The notes beneath the pieces are model-generated. The model made no database searches, was not told where the DNA came from, and saw nothing but the letters and a program-made list of their open reading frames with translations. A stretch of 64,000 nt of DNA, taken from positions 1-64,000 of the forward strand of contig CAUJHR010000007.1 in assembly GCA_963205195.1 (NCBI GenBank), written 5' to 3'. A program made the translations under genes and the position numbers. The stretch comes from Pseudomonadota bacterium (GTDB taxonomy: Bacteria; Pseudomonadota; Alphaproteobacteria; Rickettsiales; SXRF01). This document shows, one piece after another, positions 24,698 to 33,187 of this stretch; positions within the stretch are counted from its first letter, which is position 1, and each line of letters starts with the position of its first letter.

Positions 24698-25561
24698 ATG
24701 CGTATCGCTTATGTAAATGGCAGTTATATTGATAATGCGCTCGCCAGCGTTCATATTGAGGACCGCGGCTACCAGTTTTCTGATGGTATTTACGAATATA
24801 TAGCATTTTACAATGGCCTGCTGCTAGACGGCGACCTGCATTTCAAGCGCCTCGAGCGCAGCCTGCGTGAGCTTGAGATCGGGATGCCGGTGGTGCCTTC
24901 TGCGCTTCGGGTAATTGTCCGCGAACTTATAGAGCGTAACGGGCGCGAAGAGGGCGGTCTTTATATTCAGGTTACACGAGGCGTTTCACCACGCAACCAT
25001 ATCTACCCTAAGAATGTGCGCCCTTCGCTGGTTATGACTGTGTGCGGGGCAAAAACCCCAAAACAGTCTGAATTTGAAAATGGTGTGAAGATCATGAGCT
25101 GCCATGATAATCGCTGGGAGAGGAGGGATATTAAATCAATTTCCCTGCTTCCCAACATTATGGCAAAGCAGGAAGCAGGCCGCCAGAAAATGCGCGAGGC
25201 CCTGTTTATCGAAACTGACGGCACGGTTAATGAAGGTTCGGCCTCGAATTTTTTTATGGTGACAAAGGCGGGAGTGGTTACTACACATCCGGCAGATAAT
25301 GATATTTTGCCAGGGATCAGCCGGGATGTGCTGATCAAGCTTGCGACCAAGGCTGGTATTGCTGTTGATGAGCGCAAATTTGATATTGCAGAGGCAAAAG
25401 CAGCGCCGGAAGCATTCATAACATCAACCAGTATCAATGTCTTGCCGGTGGTGAAGATAGACGACAAGCTTATCGGTAAAGGAGTTGTCGGCGAAATAAC
25501 TATGAAATTGCAGGAGCTTTATAATAGCCATATTTATAAGCAGACCGGGAAGAAGTTTTAG
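24698..25561 (+). CDS. dat: D-amino-acid transaminase-type class IV aminotransferase
   Basis: 287 residues from the ATG at 24698 (CCGGAG upstream); an earlier ATG lacks a ribosome site. Class IV PLP fold: YVNGSYIDNALASVHIEDRGYQFSDGIYEYIAFYNGLL, YIQVTRGVSPRNH (the RG..RxH pattern of D-amino-acid transaminases), the Schiff-base Lys in NIMAKQEAGR, and EGSASNFFMV. It likely makes D-Ala or D-Glu from keto acids, or acts as a branched-chain relative; the RxH motif favours D-amino acids. Confidence 0.85.
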   Translation: MRIAYVNGSYIDNALASVHIEDRGYQFSDGIYEYIAFYNGLLLDGDLHFKRLERSLRELEIGMPVVPSALRVIVRELIERNGREEGGLYIQVTRGVSPRNHIYPKNVRPSLVMTVCGAKTPKQSEFENGVKIMSCHDNRWERRDIKSISLLPNIMAKQEAGRQKMREALFIETDGTVNEGSASNFFMVTKAGVVTTHPADNDILPGISRDVLIKLATKAGIAVDERKFDIAEAKAAPEAFITSTSINVLPVVKIDDKLIGKGVVGEITMKLQELYNSHIYKQTGKKF

Positions 25562-25660
25562 TGCATTTTTCATTTAAGCGTCTACTTCGTTAACCTTCAG
25601 CTCATGTGCTGGTTGCACACTTCGCTTCGGTTGCCTAGTATACGCTCAAAGCAAAAACGC
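25562..25660 (+). repeat. Long hairpin element, family A
   Basis: Arms TGCATTTTTCATTTAAGCGTCTAC and GTATACGCTCAAAGCAAAAACGC pair; apical stem TGTGC (25605-25609) with GCACA (25615-25619), then CGGTTGCCTAG. It follows the aminotransferase stop directly. Confidence 0.75.
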
Positions 25661-25695
25661 GCTAACCATACTGTAAGCCTAACAAAAGGAATAGA

Positions 25696-26364
25696 ATGAA
25701 ACTACCAAAGCCAAAGGCGATTATTTTTGATTGGGACAATACTCTGGTCAATACATGGCCGGTTATACATGATGCGCTTAATGCCACGTTTGCAGAAGCT
25801 GGTTTGCCGCTATGGACCATTGAACAGACCAAAGACCGGGTACGGAAATCCATGCGTGATTCCTTCCCAGAAATTTTTGGTGAGAACTGGGAAGCTGCCG
25901 GGGCATCATATCAGGCACATTACCGGGCCAGCCATCTGGGTAAGCTTGATGCGCTGCCATATGCGCGGCAGATGTTGGAAGATGTAAAAAAACGCGGCAT
26001 CTACAGTGTGGTGGTGAGTAATAAACGCGGCGAGAATCTGCGTAAGGAAGCACAGCATATCGGCTGGAACCATCTGTTTGATAGCATAACCGGTGCGGAT
26101 GACGCGGCGAGGGACAAGCCCTTTGCCGACCCGGTGCATCTGGCGCTTAACGGCAGCGGGATGACACCGTCGGCGGATATATGGTTCATCGGTGATAGTG
26201 AAATTGATCTGGAATGTGCGAAGAATACCGGATGCACCGCTATCTTATATGGCGATGATGCCAGCGCCCACCCGGAATACAGCCAGACCCATTACCGGGG
26301 ATTTCCCTATAGCGCACATGTGCTTAATCACCGGCAGGTTATGGAGATGCTGGGGGATTTGTAA
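25696..26364 (+). CDS. HAD-superfamily hydrolase, phosphoglycolate phosphatase-like
   Basis: 222 residues. HAD motif I FDWDNTLVNTW (nucleophile Asp and general acid Asp), motif II VVVSNKRGENLRKEAQHI, motif III region DDAARDKPFADPVHLAL (Lys) and motif IV WFIGDSEIDLECAKNTGC. A cap domain lies between motifs I and II. The substrate is not clear; Gph and related small-molecule phosphatases are closest. The minus-strand unknown gene ends three bases beyond its stop. Confidence 0.85.
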   Translation: MKLPKPKAIIFDWDNTLVNTWPVIHDALNATFAEAGLPLWTIEQTKDRVRKSMRDSFPEIFGENWEAAGASYQAHYRASHLGKLDALPYARQMLEDVKKRGIYSVVVSNKRGENLRKEAQHIGWNHLFDSITGADDAARDKPFADPVHLALNGSGMTPSADIWFIGDSEIDLECAKNTGCTAILYGDDASAHPEYSQTHYRGFPYSAHVLNHRQVMEMLGDL

Positions 26365-26367
26365 ATC

Positions 26368-27714
26368 TTACTTCTTCATGCCGGGGGTGTTTGCTGCAAC
26401 CAGCATTTGTGTTGGTGTTGCCGGTGGTGCACTTGCCTCCTGCGTGGGAACATCGCATACTTCCAATGAACGGGCATAATCAGAACGCAAATTCGTGGCC
26501 TTTTTATCCAGTAGGGAAGCGTAATGTTTTGCCGCCTTCGCGTCCTCTTCATTCGGCATGCGGTCAATATTTTTTAAGATGGCTTTGGACATATCGTCGT
26601 AATCGCCAGCGAGGGCGAGTCCTTTAGTATCGGGGCGGCAGGCATTGGTACTCAGGTAAAAATCTGCTCCATTTGGGCTTTTCCCACGTTCTATTGCTGG
26701 CTGCTGGTCATTTATTGTTCTCAGAGTTATAACAGCAATACCCAGCGCTTCATCAACATTACCGTTTGCCTTGTCTAAAGTGGAGATAAAGTTTTTAATA
26801 TCGCCGATAACTATATATTTATTATGATGGTCCTGTTTATTAGAGATACCCCTTACCAGTTGAGCATTCTGTATTTCCTCAGTCAGTACAAAATTATTTC
26901 TCGCAATGGCATGCTGCTGCGATTGTAGCTGCCTGACATCGTTATACGATAATATGCTACTGATGGCCTCTAGAGATACATTGTTTTCCTTGGCGCTTAA
27001 TGCAAGGTTCGCAATGTTCATGGTTTTTTTGTAGTCAGAGTATTCTTCGGACGCGCTTGGCGTCTTTTCCATAATGCTGGAAATATTGGCCATCATCTTT
27101 TTAAGATCATCCTTGGAGAATCTATTTAATATTTCTATATCAGCGGGATTCCCAACAACGTATACAACGCCAACACCTTTGTCATGGAATAACTTCATAT
27201 TCTTTGCGACCAGCGCAATTTCTGCGCTATTATCCTTTACGCCAGCAAACGCAAGCCCCTCATTCTTGCCAAGTAGTTGATTGAATAGTTCCTCTTGAGT
27301 TTTTGTGTCTGGGTTTATGTCAGTTTTTTTTCCTAAGCCCGGGATTATATAATCCCTGCTGAATATTTTGTTAATCTGTTCCGTATCAAGGGCTTCTTTA
27401 TGGTAGAGTTTGTGTTCCTCCTGCCATTTTGAAAGTCTCTCCCGTACCTTATCCATAACCTGCTTATAATCGGATTGGTCTAGGATGTCGCTTATCTCGG
27501 ATATCCGATTTTGATACTTTTCTTCTGCTTTGAAGAAATCAACACTTCTTATGAACTCGCCTTTTGCAGCACGTCTATTTATGTCAATATAAGCATTATA
27601 AAGTTCGATTTTGGTATTAACTATCATATCAACTATCTGGTCTGGAGTTACTGTACTTGACCGCTCTGGTTGTATGTTTAATATGTTAGCTGGGGTTTCG
27701 TTTTTCTCCGCCAT
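26368..27714 (-). CDS. Unknown 448-aa protein resembling a degenerate ChaN/TIKI-like effector domain
   Basis: No signal peptide. An N-terminal helical part (1-145) is followed by NEGLAFAGVKDNSAEIALVAKNM (about 151-173), GVGVVYVVGN (180-189), AKENNVSLEAI (241-251), ARNNFVLTEEIQNAQ (271-285) and NKYIVIGDIKNF (308-319). This order mimics the ChaN/TIKI-like domain of membrane-targeted bacterial toxins (GL.IGE.HS...LI.NM...GV..LYLE..., RN.....I, KWIALVG..H), but the Glu/His residues of both motifs are absent (GVKDNS; GDIKN). If homologous, it is catalytically dead. The last 35 residues are Pro/Ala/Thr-rich. The fold call is an inference. Confidence 0.5.
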   Translation of the reverse strand: MAEKNETPANILNIQPERSSTVTPDQIVDMIVNTKIELYNAYIDINRRAAKGEFIRSVDFFKAEEKYQNRISEISDILDQSDYKQVMDKVRERLSKWQEEHKLYHKEALDTEQINKIFSRDYIIPGLGKKTDINPDTKTQEELFNQLLGKNEGLAFAGVKDNSAEIALVAKNMKLFHDKGVGVVYVVGNPADIEILNRFSKDDLKKMMANISSIMEKTPSASEEYSDYKKTMNIANLALSAKENNVSLEAISSILSYNDVRQLQSQQHAIARNNFVLTEEIQNAQLVRGISNKQDHHNKYIVIGDIKNFISTLDKANGNVDEALGIAVITLRTINDQQPAIERGKSPNGADFYLSTNACRPDTKGLALAGDYDDMSKAILKNIDRMPNEEDAKAAKHYASLLDKKATNLRSDYARSLEVCDVPTQEASAPPATPTQMLVAANTPGMKK

Positions 27715-27804
27715 TTTCTACTCCATATTGCTGAATCAGGTTAATAATACCTCATTGCCGCCCAGAAAAATGTGACAGTTTAATGAATCTTAGTAATTTC
27801 AGGC

Positions 27805-28890
27805 TTATGATGCTCTGTCGCTTGCGAGCGCGCTGCGGAACATTTTGAGACGTATCAGGAACTTATCAATAATTTTCTCGACCAGTTTATATTGCGCGGA
27901 GATCTGTTCGATGTCGGCTTCCGGCGGGATCATGGCAGGGGCGGAGAGGTCGGCAAAACCGGTTCCGGCATAGCGCACAAAAGGCAGCCCGGCATTTTTT
28001 TCCGCTTCCATAACTGTGGTTACCAGGCAGGAAGCGACGATGCGCGGGAATAAAACAGTATAGGCCAACTGTTCATCATTTTTGCTTTCTTCGCCTTCAG
28101 GGGCTTGCTGCAACTCTTTATGAACGTGGGTTATAACGTCGATATAACGGTCAAGAGCTTTGAGGATATTTTCTTTATTTAATTCGAATATTTCTGCCCA
28201 TAACTGCGGGTCGGAAGCGCTGATGCGGAGGAATGTCTTGAAAAGCGGGCTTATCTCAGGCTGTGCGTAATATTTCCCCAGCGGCTGTTCAAGGCAAAAC
28301 GCGATCAGCTGCGGCAGGTGCGACATGTATGCATAGATCAGGTCATGGATATCGGCAGGCATGCCTTCAAGCCGCGCACCCATTGCTGACCAGAAATTAT
28401 TCAATACTCCGAAAAGCTTAGAGTCCGGCTGCTCCTTCGGGGTAATGATCACACGCTTCCTGACAAATAAATCGCTACGCCCACCGCGCACACCTTTCTG
28501 CTCGCTGCCTGCTATCGGATGCGCCGGTATGAAAATAACATTGTCGGGCAGATGTGGCGCGATAGATTCAACTGCTGCTAATTTGATCGAAGCAACATCC
28601 ATTACAATAGCGCCTGGTTTTAGATGCACACCTATTTCCTGCGCGATGTCGGAAAGGCTTGCCGGAGGTGTTGCGATTATTACAAAGTCGCTATCTTCCA
28701 CTGAGCTTTGTAGGTCAGCAGCAGCTTCATCGATGAACTTTTCCTTGTGCGCGAAGCCGGTATAAATTTCGTTATGGTCGTAGCCGACGATATTTGCCGC
28801 CAGCTTTTTTTCGTGTGCTGCGCGGGCGATTGAACTGCCGATAAGCCCTAAGCCGATTATGGTGATGCGGGGGAATATGGGAGCGGTCAT
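27805..28890 (-). CDS. tyrA: Prephenate/arogenate dehydrogenase (cyclohexadienyl dehydrogenase)
   Basis: 361 residues. N-terminal NAD(P)-binding fold with IIGLGLIGSSIARA (about 11-24), VIIATPPASLSDI, DVASIKLAAVESI and PAHPIAGSEQKGV (the conserved HPIAGSE motif), then the helical dimerisation domain with YMSHLPQLIAFCL and FLRISASDPQLWAEIFELNK. It oxidatively decarboxylates prephenate or arogenate for tyrosine. The ATG at 28890 has no Shine-Dalgarno; it overlaps the stop of a 15-codon upstream ORF created by a repeat insertion, so expression probably relies on coupling to hisC. Confidence 0.9.
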   Translation of the reverse strand: MTAPIFPRITIIGLGLIGSSIARAAHEKKLAANIVGYDHNEIYTGFAHKEKFIDEAAADLQSSVEDSDFVIIATPPASLSDIAQEIGVHLKPGAIVMDVASIKLAAVESIAPHLPDNVIFIPAHPIAGSEQKGVRGGRSDLFVRKRVIITPKEQPDSKLFGVLNNFWSAMGARLEGMPADIHDLIYAYMSHLPQLIAFCLEQPLGKYYAQPEISPLFKTFLRISASDPQLWAEIFELNKENILKALDRYIDVITHVHKELQQAPEGEESKNDEQLAYTVLFPRIVASCLVTTVMEAEKNAGLPFVRYAGTGFADLSAPAMIPPEADIEQISAQYKLVEKIIDKFLIRLKMFRSALASDRAS

Positions 28891-28934
28891 ACGGATGACC
28901 GATGACCGATGACGGATGACAAGGTAGCGGTCAT
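28887..28934 (-). other. Repeat insertion at the hisC-tyrA junction with a 15-codon coupled ORF
   Basis: In the minus sense, ATGACCGCTACC overlaps the hisC stop, a GTCATC-type repeat of 32 bases follows, then ATGACCGCTCCC begins tyrA. The near-identical 12-base sequences on both sides look like a target duplication. The first ATG (28934) opens a 15-codon ORF whose TGA overlaps the tyrA ATG (ATGA). The insertion length of 44 bases puts the two starts in different frames. Confidence 0.65.
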
Positions 28935-30013
28935 TGCAGGAACTCTTTCAATGTGGAAATCATAGCTCGGTTGTCTTCTTCCAAGCCGATGGTAATACGC
29001 AGGCAATCAGGCAGGCCGTAATTCGCTACCTCGCGTACAATCAGCCCGCGCTCCATAAGGTAGGCATTGGCATTTGAGGAGGAATGTTTGCCAGATGGAA
29101 ATTGGACGAGCAGGAAATTACCGATGCTGGGATAGGGTTTCAGGCCGAGTTTTTTGAGTTCAGTGTCCATCCATGCCAGCCATTTATTGTTAAATTCTTT
29201 AGCGTTCTTTGTGAACTCTGTATCACGCACAGCGGCAGCGGCAGCCATTATTGCAGGTGTAGAAACATTGAAGGGGCCGCGTATGCGGTTTATCACATCA
29301 CAGATGGGGGCGGGCGCGTACATCCAGCCGATGCGTATGCTAGGAAGCCCGTATATCTTGGAAAATGTACGAAGTATCACTGTGTTTTCGCTGCCTGCTA
29401 CCAGCTCGCTGCCGTCAGTGTAATCTTCCTTTGTTGAATATTCTGTGTAGGCGCCATCAATAGCGAGGATTATGTTTTCGGGTAAGCCAGCGCGCAGGCG
29501 CTTCATTTCGGAGGCGGAAATATATGAGCCGGTTGGGTTGTTGGGATTGGCGACAAAAACTATTTTGGTTTTGCTTGTTACATGCGCCAATAATGCGTCC
29601 ACATCGGTTTTCATATCTTTCTCAGGCGCAGAAACAACTTTTGCACCAACTGACTGTGCGTAGATCTTATACATCAGGAAGCCGTGCTGACTTATCAAAA
29701 CCTCATCGCCAGCACTTACATAGGCATGTACCAATAAGCCGATAAGTTCATCGGAGCCTGCGCCGCAAATAATTTGTTCTGCCGGAAGGTTGTAAACTTC
29801 ACCGATAGCTTCGCGAAGCTTTTGCGCGCTTCCATCAGGGTAACGGTGCAAGGTTTTTGCCGCTTCGAGGTAGGCGGCTATAGCTTCGGGACTCGCGCCG
29901 AGCGGGGTTTCGTTCGAGGAAAGTTTTATGACCTTAACGCCGGGTTTGGCAGTGGATTTGCCGCCGACATAAGGTGCGATATCTGAAATTCCTGAGTTTG
30001 GCGTTGGTTTCAT
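28931..30013 (-). CDS. hisC: Histidinol-phosphate/aromatic aminotransferase
   Basis: 360 residues from the ATG at 30013, two bases after the upstream stop (TAATATG); an ATG eight codons earlier lies inside the upstream gene. Class I/II PLP fold: KLSSNETPLGASPEAIAAY, FVANPNNPTGSYIS (substrate/cofactor motif), AIDGAYTEY, and the Schiff-base Lys in LRTFSKIYGL with RIGWMY. In alphaproteobacteria this position, between chorismate mutase and tyrA, suggests it transaminates prephenate or aromatic keto acids as well as histidinol phosphate. Confidence 0.9.
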   Translation of the reverse strand: MKPTPNSGISDIAPYVGGKSTAKPGVKVIKLSSNETPLGASPEAIAAYLEAAKTLHRYPDGSAQKLREAIGEVYNLPAEQIICGAGSDELIGLLVHAYVSAGDEVLISQHGFLMYKIYAQSVGAKVVSAPEKDMKTDVDALLAHVTSKTKIVFVANPNNPTGSYISASEMKRLRAGLPENIILAIDGAYTEYSTKEDYTDGSELVAGSENTVILRTFSKIYGLPSIRIGWMYAPAPICDVINRIRGPFNVSTPAIMAAAAAVRDTEFTKNAKEFNNKWLAWMDTELKKLGLKPYPSIGNFLLVQFPSGKHSSSNANAYLMERGLIVREVANYGLPDCLRITIGLEEDNRAMISTLKEFLQ

Positions 30014-30014
30014 A

Positions 30015-30908
30015 TTAAGTATTCTGTGAATGGGCAAGGGTTACGGGGCGGGCATAAGCTCCTAAATAATGGATACTGAATATGGCATTCCCCAGAGTGG
30101 AAAGGAATGCTGTGAAAGAAGTGTCCTGCGGGGTGATGAAACCTTTTATCTCGATCAAATGATGGCGGCTGGCGGGGCTTAAATTAGCTATATTTATCCA
30201 TGTGGCCTCCAGCTTATTGCTTACAAAAGCCGTTTGCAGGCGGTGCTGGCTGCAATTAGCATCGGCTTCTATTACAATGAGTGACATATCATCGCCGGAA
30301 GGTTCGGGTATCATTTTGGCTATGGCCAGTGCTGATGGTATGTCCTTGCCGGGGACATCAGTGTAAACAAATGGAACATGTGCGAATATCTTTGGTACAT
30401 TCTCGCCCTGCTGCATTAGGGCTGTCCACCAGTTGCTGTTATCAGCGCTACGCAGGAACGGGACTATGCCAACTGTTGCCTTATCATCTATAACATCGCC
30501 TATAACGCGCTTGATATGCGGTTGTTTGGTAATTGGCAGGTTCGAGCCGAAATATTCACGCGCCAGCCAGTATAGGCTATTTTCTTTGTCATCAGAAAAC
30601 ACCGAAAGGCTGAGCTTTGACTCGACCCCTGTGGATGCGCCGATTATTATACGCCAGATGGCTGCCGCAGCGCTGGCCGGGAAATCGGTGGGGCGGAATT
30701 CCTCGATGATACGGCGCACCATTTCTGCCTCGCGCCCGGAACGGATGGGGCAGGGGATGGTGGTAGTGCTTTTGAGTTCGCCAACCTGTTTGACTATCCC
30801 TATGCGCTCGATCAGTTTATTGATAATAATATTATCTATATCGTCGATCTGTGCGCGGAATTTTGCCAGTTTCTGGCTGTTCTCAGGCGTATCGGGGCTG
30901 GTGGTCAT
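30015..30908 (-). CDS. pheA: Chorismate mutase (AroQ) with a degenerate prephenate-dehydratase-like C-terminal region
   Basis: 297 residues. Residues 12-95 are an AroQ chorismate mutase: FRAQIDDIDNIIINKLIERIGIVKQVGELK and the Arg in IRSGREAEMVRRIIE. The rest (100-290) has a periplasmic-binding-like or ACT-like pattern (IEIKGFITPQDTSFTAFLSTLGNAIFSIHYLGAYARPV) but lacks the TRF motif of prephenate dehydratase. It probably supplies prephenate only; the dehydratase would be elsewhere. It begins the chorismate mutase-hisC-tyrA operon, divergent from metX. Confidence 0.8.
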   Translation of the reverse strand: MTTSPDTPENSQKLAKFRAQIDDIDNIIINKLIERIGIVKQVGELKSTTTIPCPIRSGREAEMVRRIIEEFRPTDFPASAAAAIWRIIIGASTGVESKLSLSVFSDDKENSLYWLAREYFGSNLPITKQPHIKRVIGDVIDDKATVGIVPFLRSADNSNWWTALMQQGENVPKIFAHVPFVYTDVPGKDIPSALAIAKMIPEPSGDDMSLIVIEADANCSQHRLQTAFVSNKLEATWINIANLSPASRHHLIEIKGFITPQDTSFTAFLSTLGNAIFSIHYLGAYARPVTLAHSQNT

Positions 30909-31001
30909 AATTAATGGATTCCGGGATTAATTTTTATACTACAGGCGATAAACTAAGAGATTAAGCTCGGCAAGAAAAATCGTACTTTGTAGTTCGTACA
31001 T

Positions 31002-31083
31002 GTCATCCCGGCCCAACCTTTCTTATAAGAATTGGCCGGGATCCATATTGTTAGGCATAGATACCGCCCTTCGGCGGTATGAC
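31002..31083. repeat. REP-like palindromic element between pheA and metX
   Basis: GTCATCCCGGCC...GGCCGGGATCCAT followed by ATACCGCCCTTCGGCGGTATGAC. The first hairpin has a longer loop than in other copies. It sits between the divergent promoters, with GTAGTTCGTA just before it. Confidence 0.8.
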
Positions 31084-31132
31084 AAGCCAAGATGCCCGCT
31101 TGACCATATAGCATAAAATATAGTAAAGATAA

Positions 31133-32272
31133 ATGCTTATGGCAAAAGCAAAGTTCGGCGCGAATTACAAGGAAGTGGAAGTTGGGGAGATAGTGCATAT
31201 CGCCCGCGACATGCCGCTTAAGCTTGAATGCGGCGTGGAAGTTTCCGACATCCCGATGGCATACCAGACCTACGGCAGATTAAATGCTGCGAAAGATAAC
31301 GTGGTGCTTGTTTGCCATGCGCTGACCGGCGACCAGTATGTTTGCGGAACTCATCCGGTTACCGGCAAGGAAGGCTGGTGGGACAGGATGGTAGGCGCAG
31401 GAAAGCCTATCGATACGGACAGGTTCTTTGTTATCTGCTCGAATATTATCGGGGGCTGCATGGGCTCGTTTGGCCCTAAGGAAATCAACCCGCAGACCGG
31501 AAAACCTTATGGGCTTTCATTCCCTTTTATCACCATTGACGATATGGTAAAAGCGCAGGCAATGCTGCTTGACCAGCTTGGAATCGGAAAAATCTCCTGC
31601 GTTATTGGCGGTTCGATGGGAGGGATGCAGGCGCTTGAATGGGCGAGGCGCTTCCCTGAGCGCATTTCATCGGTTATGGCGATTGCGACCTCTACGCGGC
31701 AGTCGGCTCAGAATATCGCTTTCCACGAGATAGGGCGGCAGGCGATAATGGCTGACCCGGACTGGCGTGATGGTGATTATATAGTAAATAATACATACCC
31801 ATCCAAGGGGCTGGCGGTAGCGCGCATGGCAGCCCATGTAACTTATCTTTCAGAAAGTATGCTTCAGGAAAAATTCGGGCGTAACCTGCAAAATGGCGAA
31901 GAATTCACCTATGGCTTCGGGGCGGATTTCCGTGTTGAGAGCTATTTGCGCCACCAGGGTGCTAGTTTTGTTGAGCGCTTCGACGCTAATTCCTATTTGT
32001 ATTTGACCCGCGCAGCCAGCTATTTCGACCTGACCCGCGGCGGGACACGCAAACTTACCGATGTTTATGCAGGTACGCATATACGCTTTTGCGTAGTGTC
32101 ATTCACAAGCGACTGGCTTTATTCCTCGGTTGAGAGCCGCAACCTCGTGCGCGCACTTAATGCAATTGCCGCTAATGTTAGCTTTACAGAGATAGAAAGC
32201 GATAAGGGACATGATTCGTTCCTGTTGGATATTCCTGAATTCGATAATGTGGTGCGGGGTTTTTTGCAATGA
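31133..32272 (+). CDS. metX: Homoserine O-acetyltransferase (or succinyltransferase), MetX
   Basis: 379 residues, alpha/beta hydrolase fold. [16 protein letters not shown] (oxyanion strand), nucleophile Ser161 in [13 protein letters not shown], the conserved [14 protein letters not shown], Asp in [10 protein letters not shown] and His in [10 protein letters not shown]. It acylates homoserine in methionine synthesis. The downstream metW overlaps by four bases. Whether it uses acetyl- or succinyl-CoA cannot be told reliably here. Confidence 0.92.
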   Translation: MLMAKAKFGANYKEVEVGEIVHIARDMPLKLECGVEVSDIPMAYQTYGRLNAAKDNVVLVCHALTGDQYVCGTHPVTGKEGWWDRMVGAGKPIDTDRFFVICSNIIGGCMGSFGPKEINPQTGKPYGLSFPFITIDDMVKAQAMLLDQLGIGKISCVIGGSMGGMQALEWARRFPERISSVMAIATSTRQSAQNIAFHEIGRQAIMADPDWRDGDYIVNNTYPSKGLAVARMAAHVTYLSESMLQEKFGRNLQNGEEFTYGFGADFRVESYLRHQGASFVERFDANSYLYLTRAASYFDLTRGGTRKLTDVYAGTHIRFCVVSFTSDWLYSSVESRNLVRALNAIAANVSFTEIESDKGHDSFLLDIPEFDNVVRGFLQ

Positions 32273-32871
32273 AAGAACTCCGCCCCGACCTGCGTGCCAT
32301 CGCTAACATGATCTCCCCGTCATCGACCTTGCTTGATGTGGGGTGCGGCGAAGGCGACCTGCTTTCCTGGCTCAAGGAGGAGAAAAAAGTATCCGGGCGC
32401 GGGATCGAGCTTTCGCAGGGCGGAGTAAATCGTTGTATCGCCCGCGGGCTATCGGTGATTCAAGGTGACGCAGATATCGACCTGGCCTATTACCCCGACA
32501 AGGGTTATGATTATGTGGTCTTAAGCCAGACGCTCCAAACACTCCGGCAGCCCAAAGAAGTCTTAAAGCAACTTGTGAGGATCTCGCGGCATGCCATTGT
32601 TTCTGTTCCAAATTTTGGCCATTGGCGTAATCGGATATACCTGGCCGTTAATGGCAAAATGCCGGTTACAAAAAGCCTTGCCTATCAATGGTACGATACG
32701 CCAAATATCCATTTCTGCACCATAATAGATTTTGTTAAGTTATGTGAAAGTCTTGATCTATCAATAGAAAAAAGTATTTACGTAACCGAGGCGGGGGTTT
32801 CTTCCAGTTTGCTGAATAATAAACATTTTGCAAATTTATTTGGTCAGCAGGGCATTTTTATGGTTAAATAA
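32269..32871 (+). CDS. metW: MetW methyltransferase-like protein, partner of MetX
   Basis: 200 residues. Rossmann methyltransferase core [49 protein letters not shown] and [20 protein letters not shown] are MetW signatures. MetW is encoded next to metX in many proteobacteria and is required for its activity in several. It overlaps metX (ATGA-type), indicating coupled translation. Confidence 0.92.
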   Translation: MKELRPDLRAIANMISPSSTLLDVGCGEGDLLSWLKEEKKVSGRGIELSQGGVNRCIARGLSVIQGDADIDLAYYPDKGYDYVVLSQTLQTLRQPKEVLKQLVRISRHAIVSVPNFGHWRNRIYLAVNGKMPVTKSLAYQWYDTPNIHFCTIIDFVKLCESLDLSIEKSIYVTEAGVSSSLLNNKHFANLFGQQGIFMVK

Positions 32872-33187
32872 TAATTATATTCGTTTGATTTAAGTTCTTC
32901 CCTCCGCCAGGCTTCGGCTAGTTTGTTGACCATATACGTTGCCTGGCCTGCCATGTAGAACTAAATGAAAGCTCTCTAAAGCTGCTTAAATCCTGCTAAA
33001 CCTAGTGGATTTTAATAGGCTTTGAATGAATTATGATCTGCTTTTAGTTGTCTTTTGCATTATATTATAGATTTTTATTAAGTTTTTGTTAAGCTTTGAT
33101 TAACCTTGGTATTAGTGAAATATTATTAATTTCACTGTATATTTGGCTTTGTAAAAAAATAAACTAATCGGACCGATAGGATATATA
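32872..33187. other. Gene-free stretch: family A hairpin, AT-rich promoter region, and an operator-like palindrome
   Basis: 32888-32975 is a diverged family A hairpin (TTTAAGTTCTTCCCTCCGCCAGGC paired with GCCTGGCCTGCCATGTAGAACTAAA). 33000-33187 is strongly AT-rich. A perfect inverted repeat GTGAAAT-N7-ATTTCAC lies at 33115-33135, about 50 bases before the AsmA-like start, and could be an operator. No coding potential. Confidence 0.6.

Noticed and set aside
31084-31140. Possible SAM-II riboswitch upstream of metX
   Set aside because: Such riboswitches often precede metX/metA in alphaproteobacteria, and GATAAATGC resembles one conserved segment, but the pairing and the rest of the consensus are not present.
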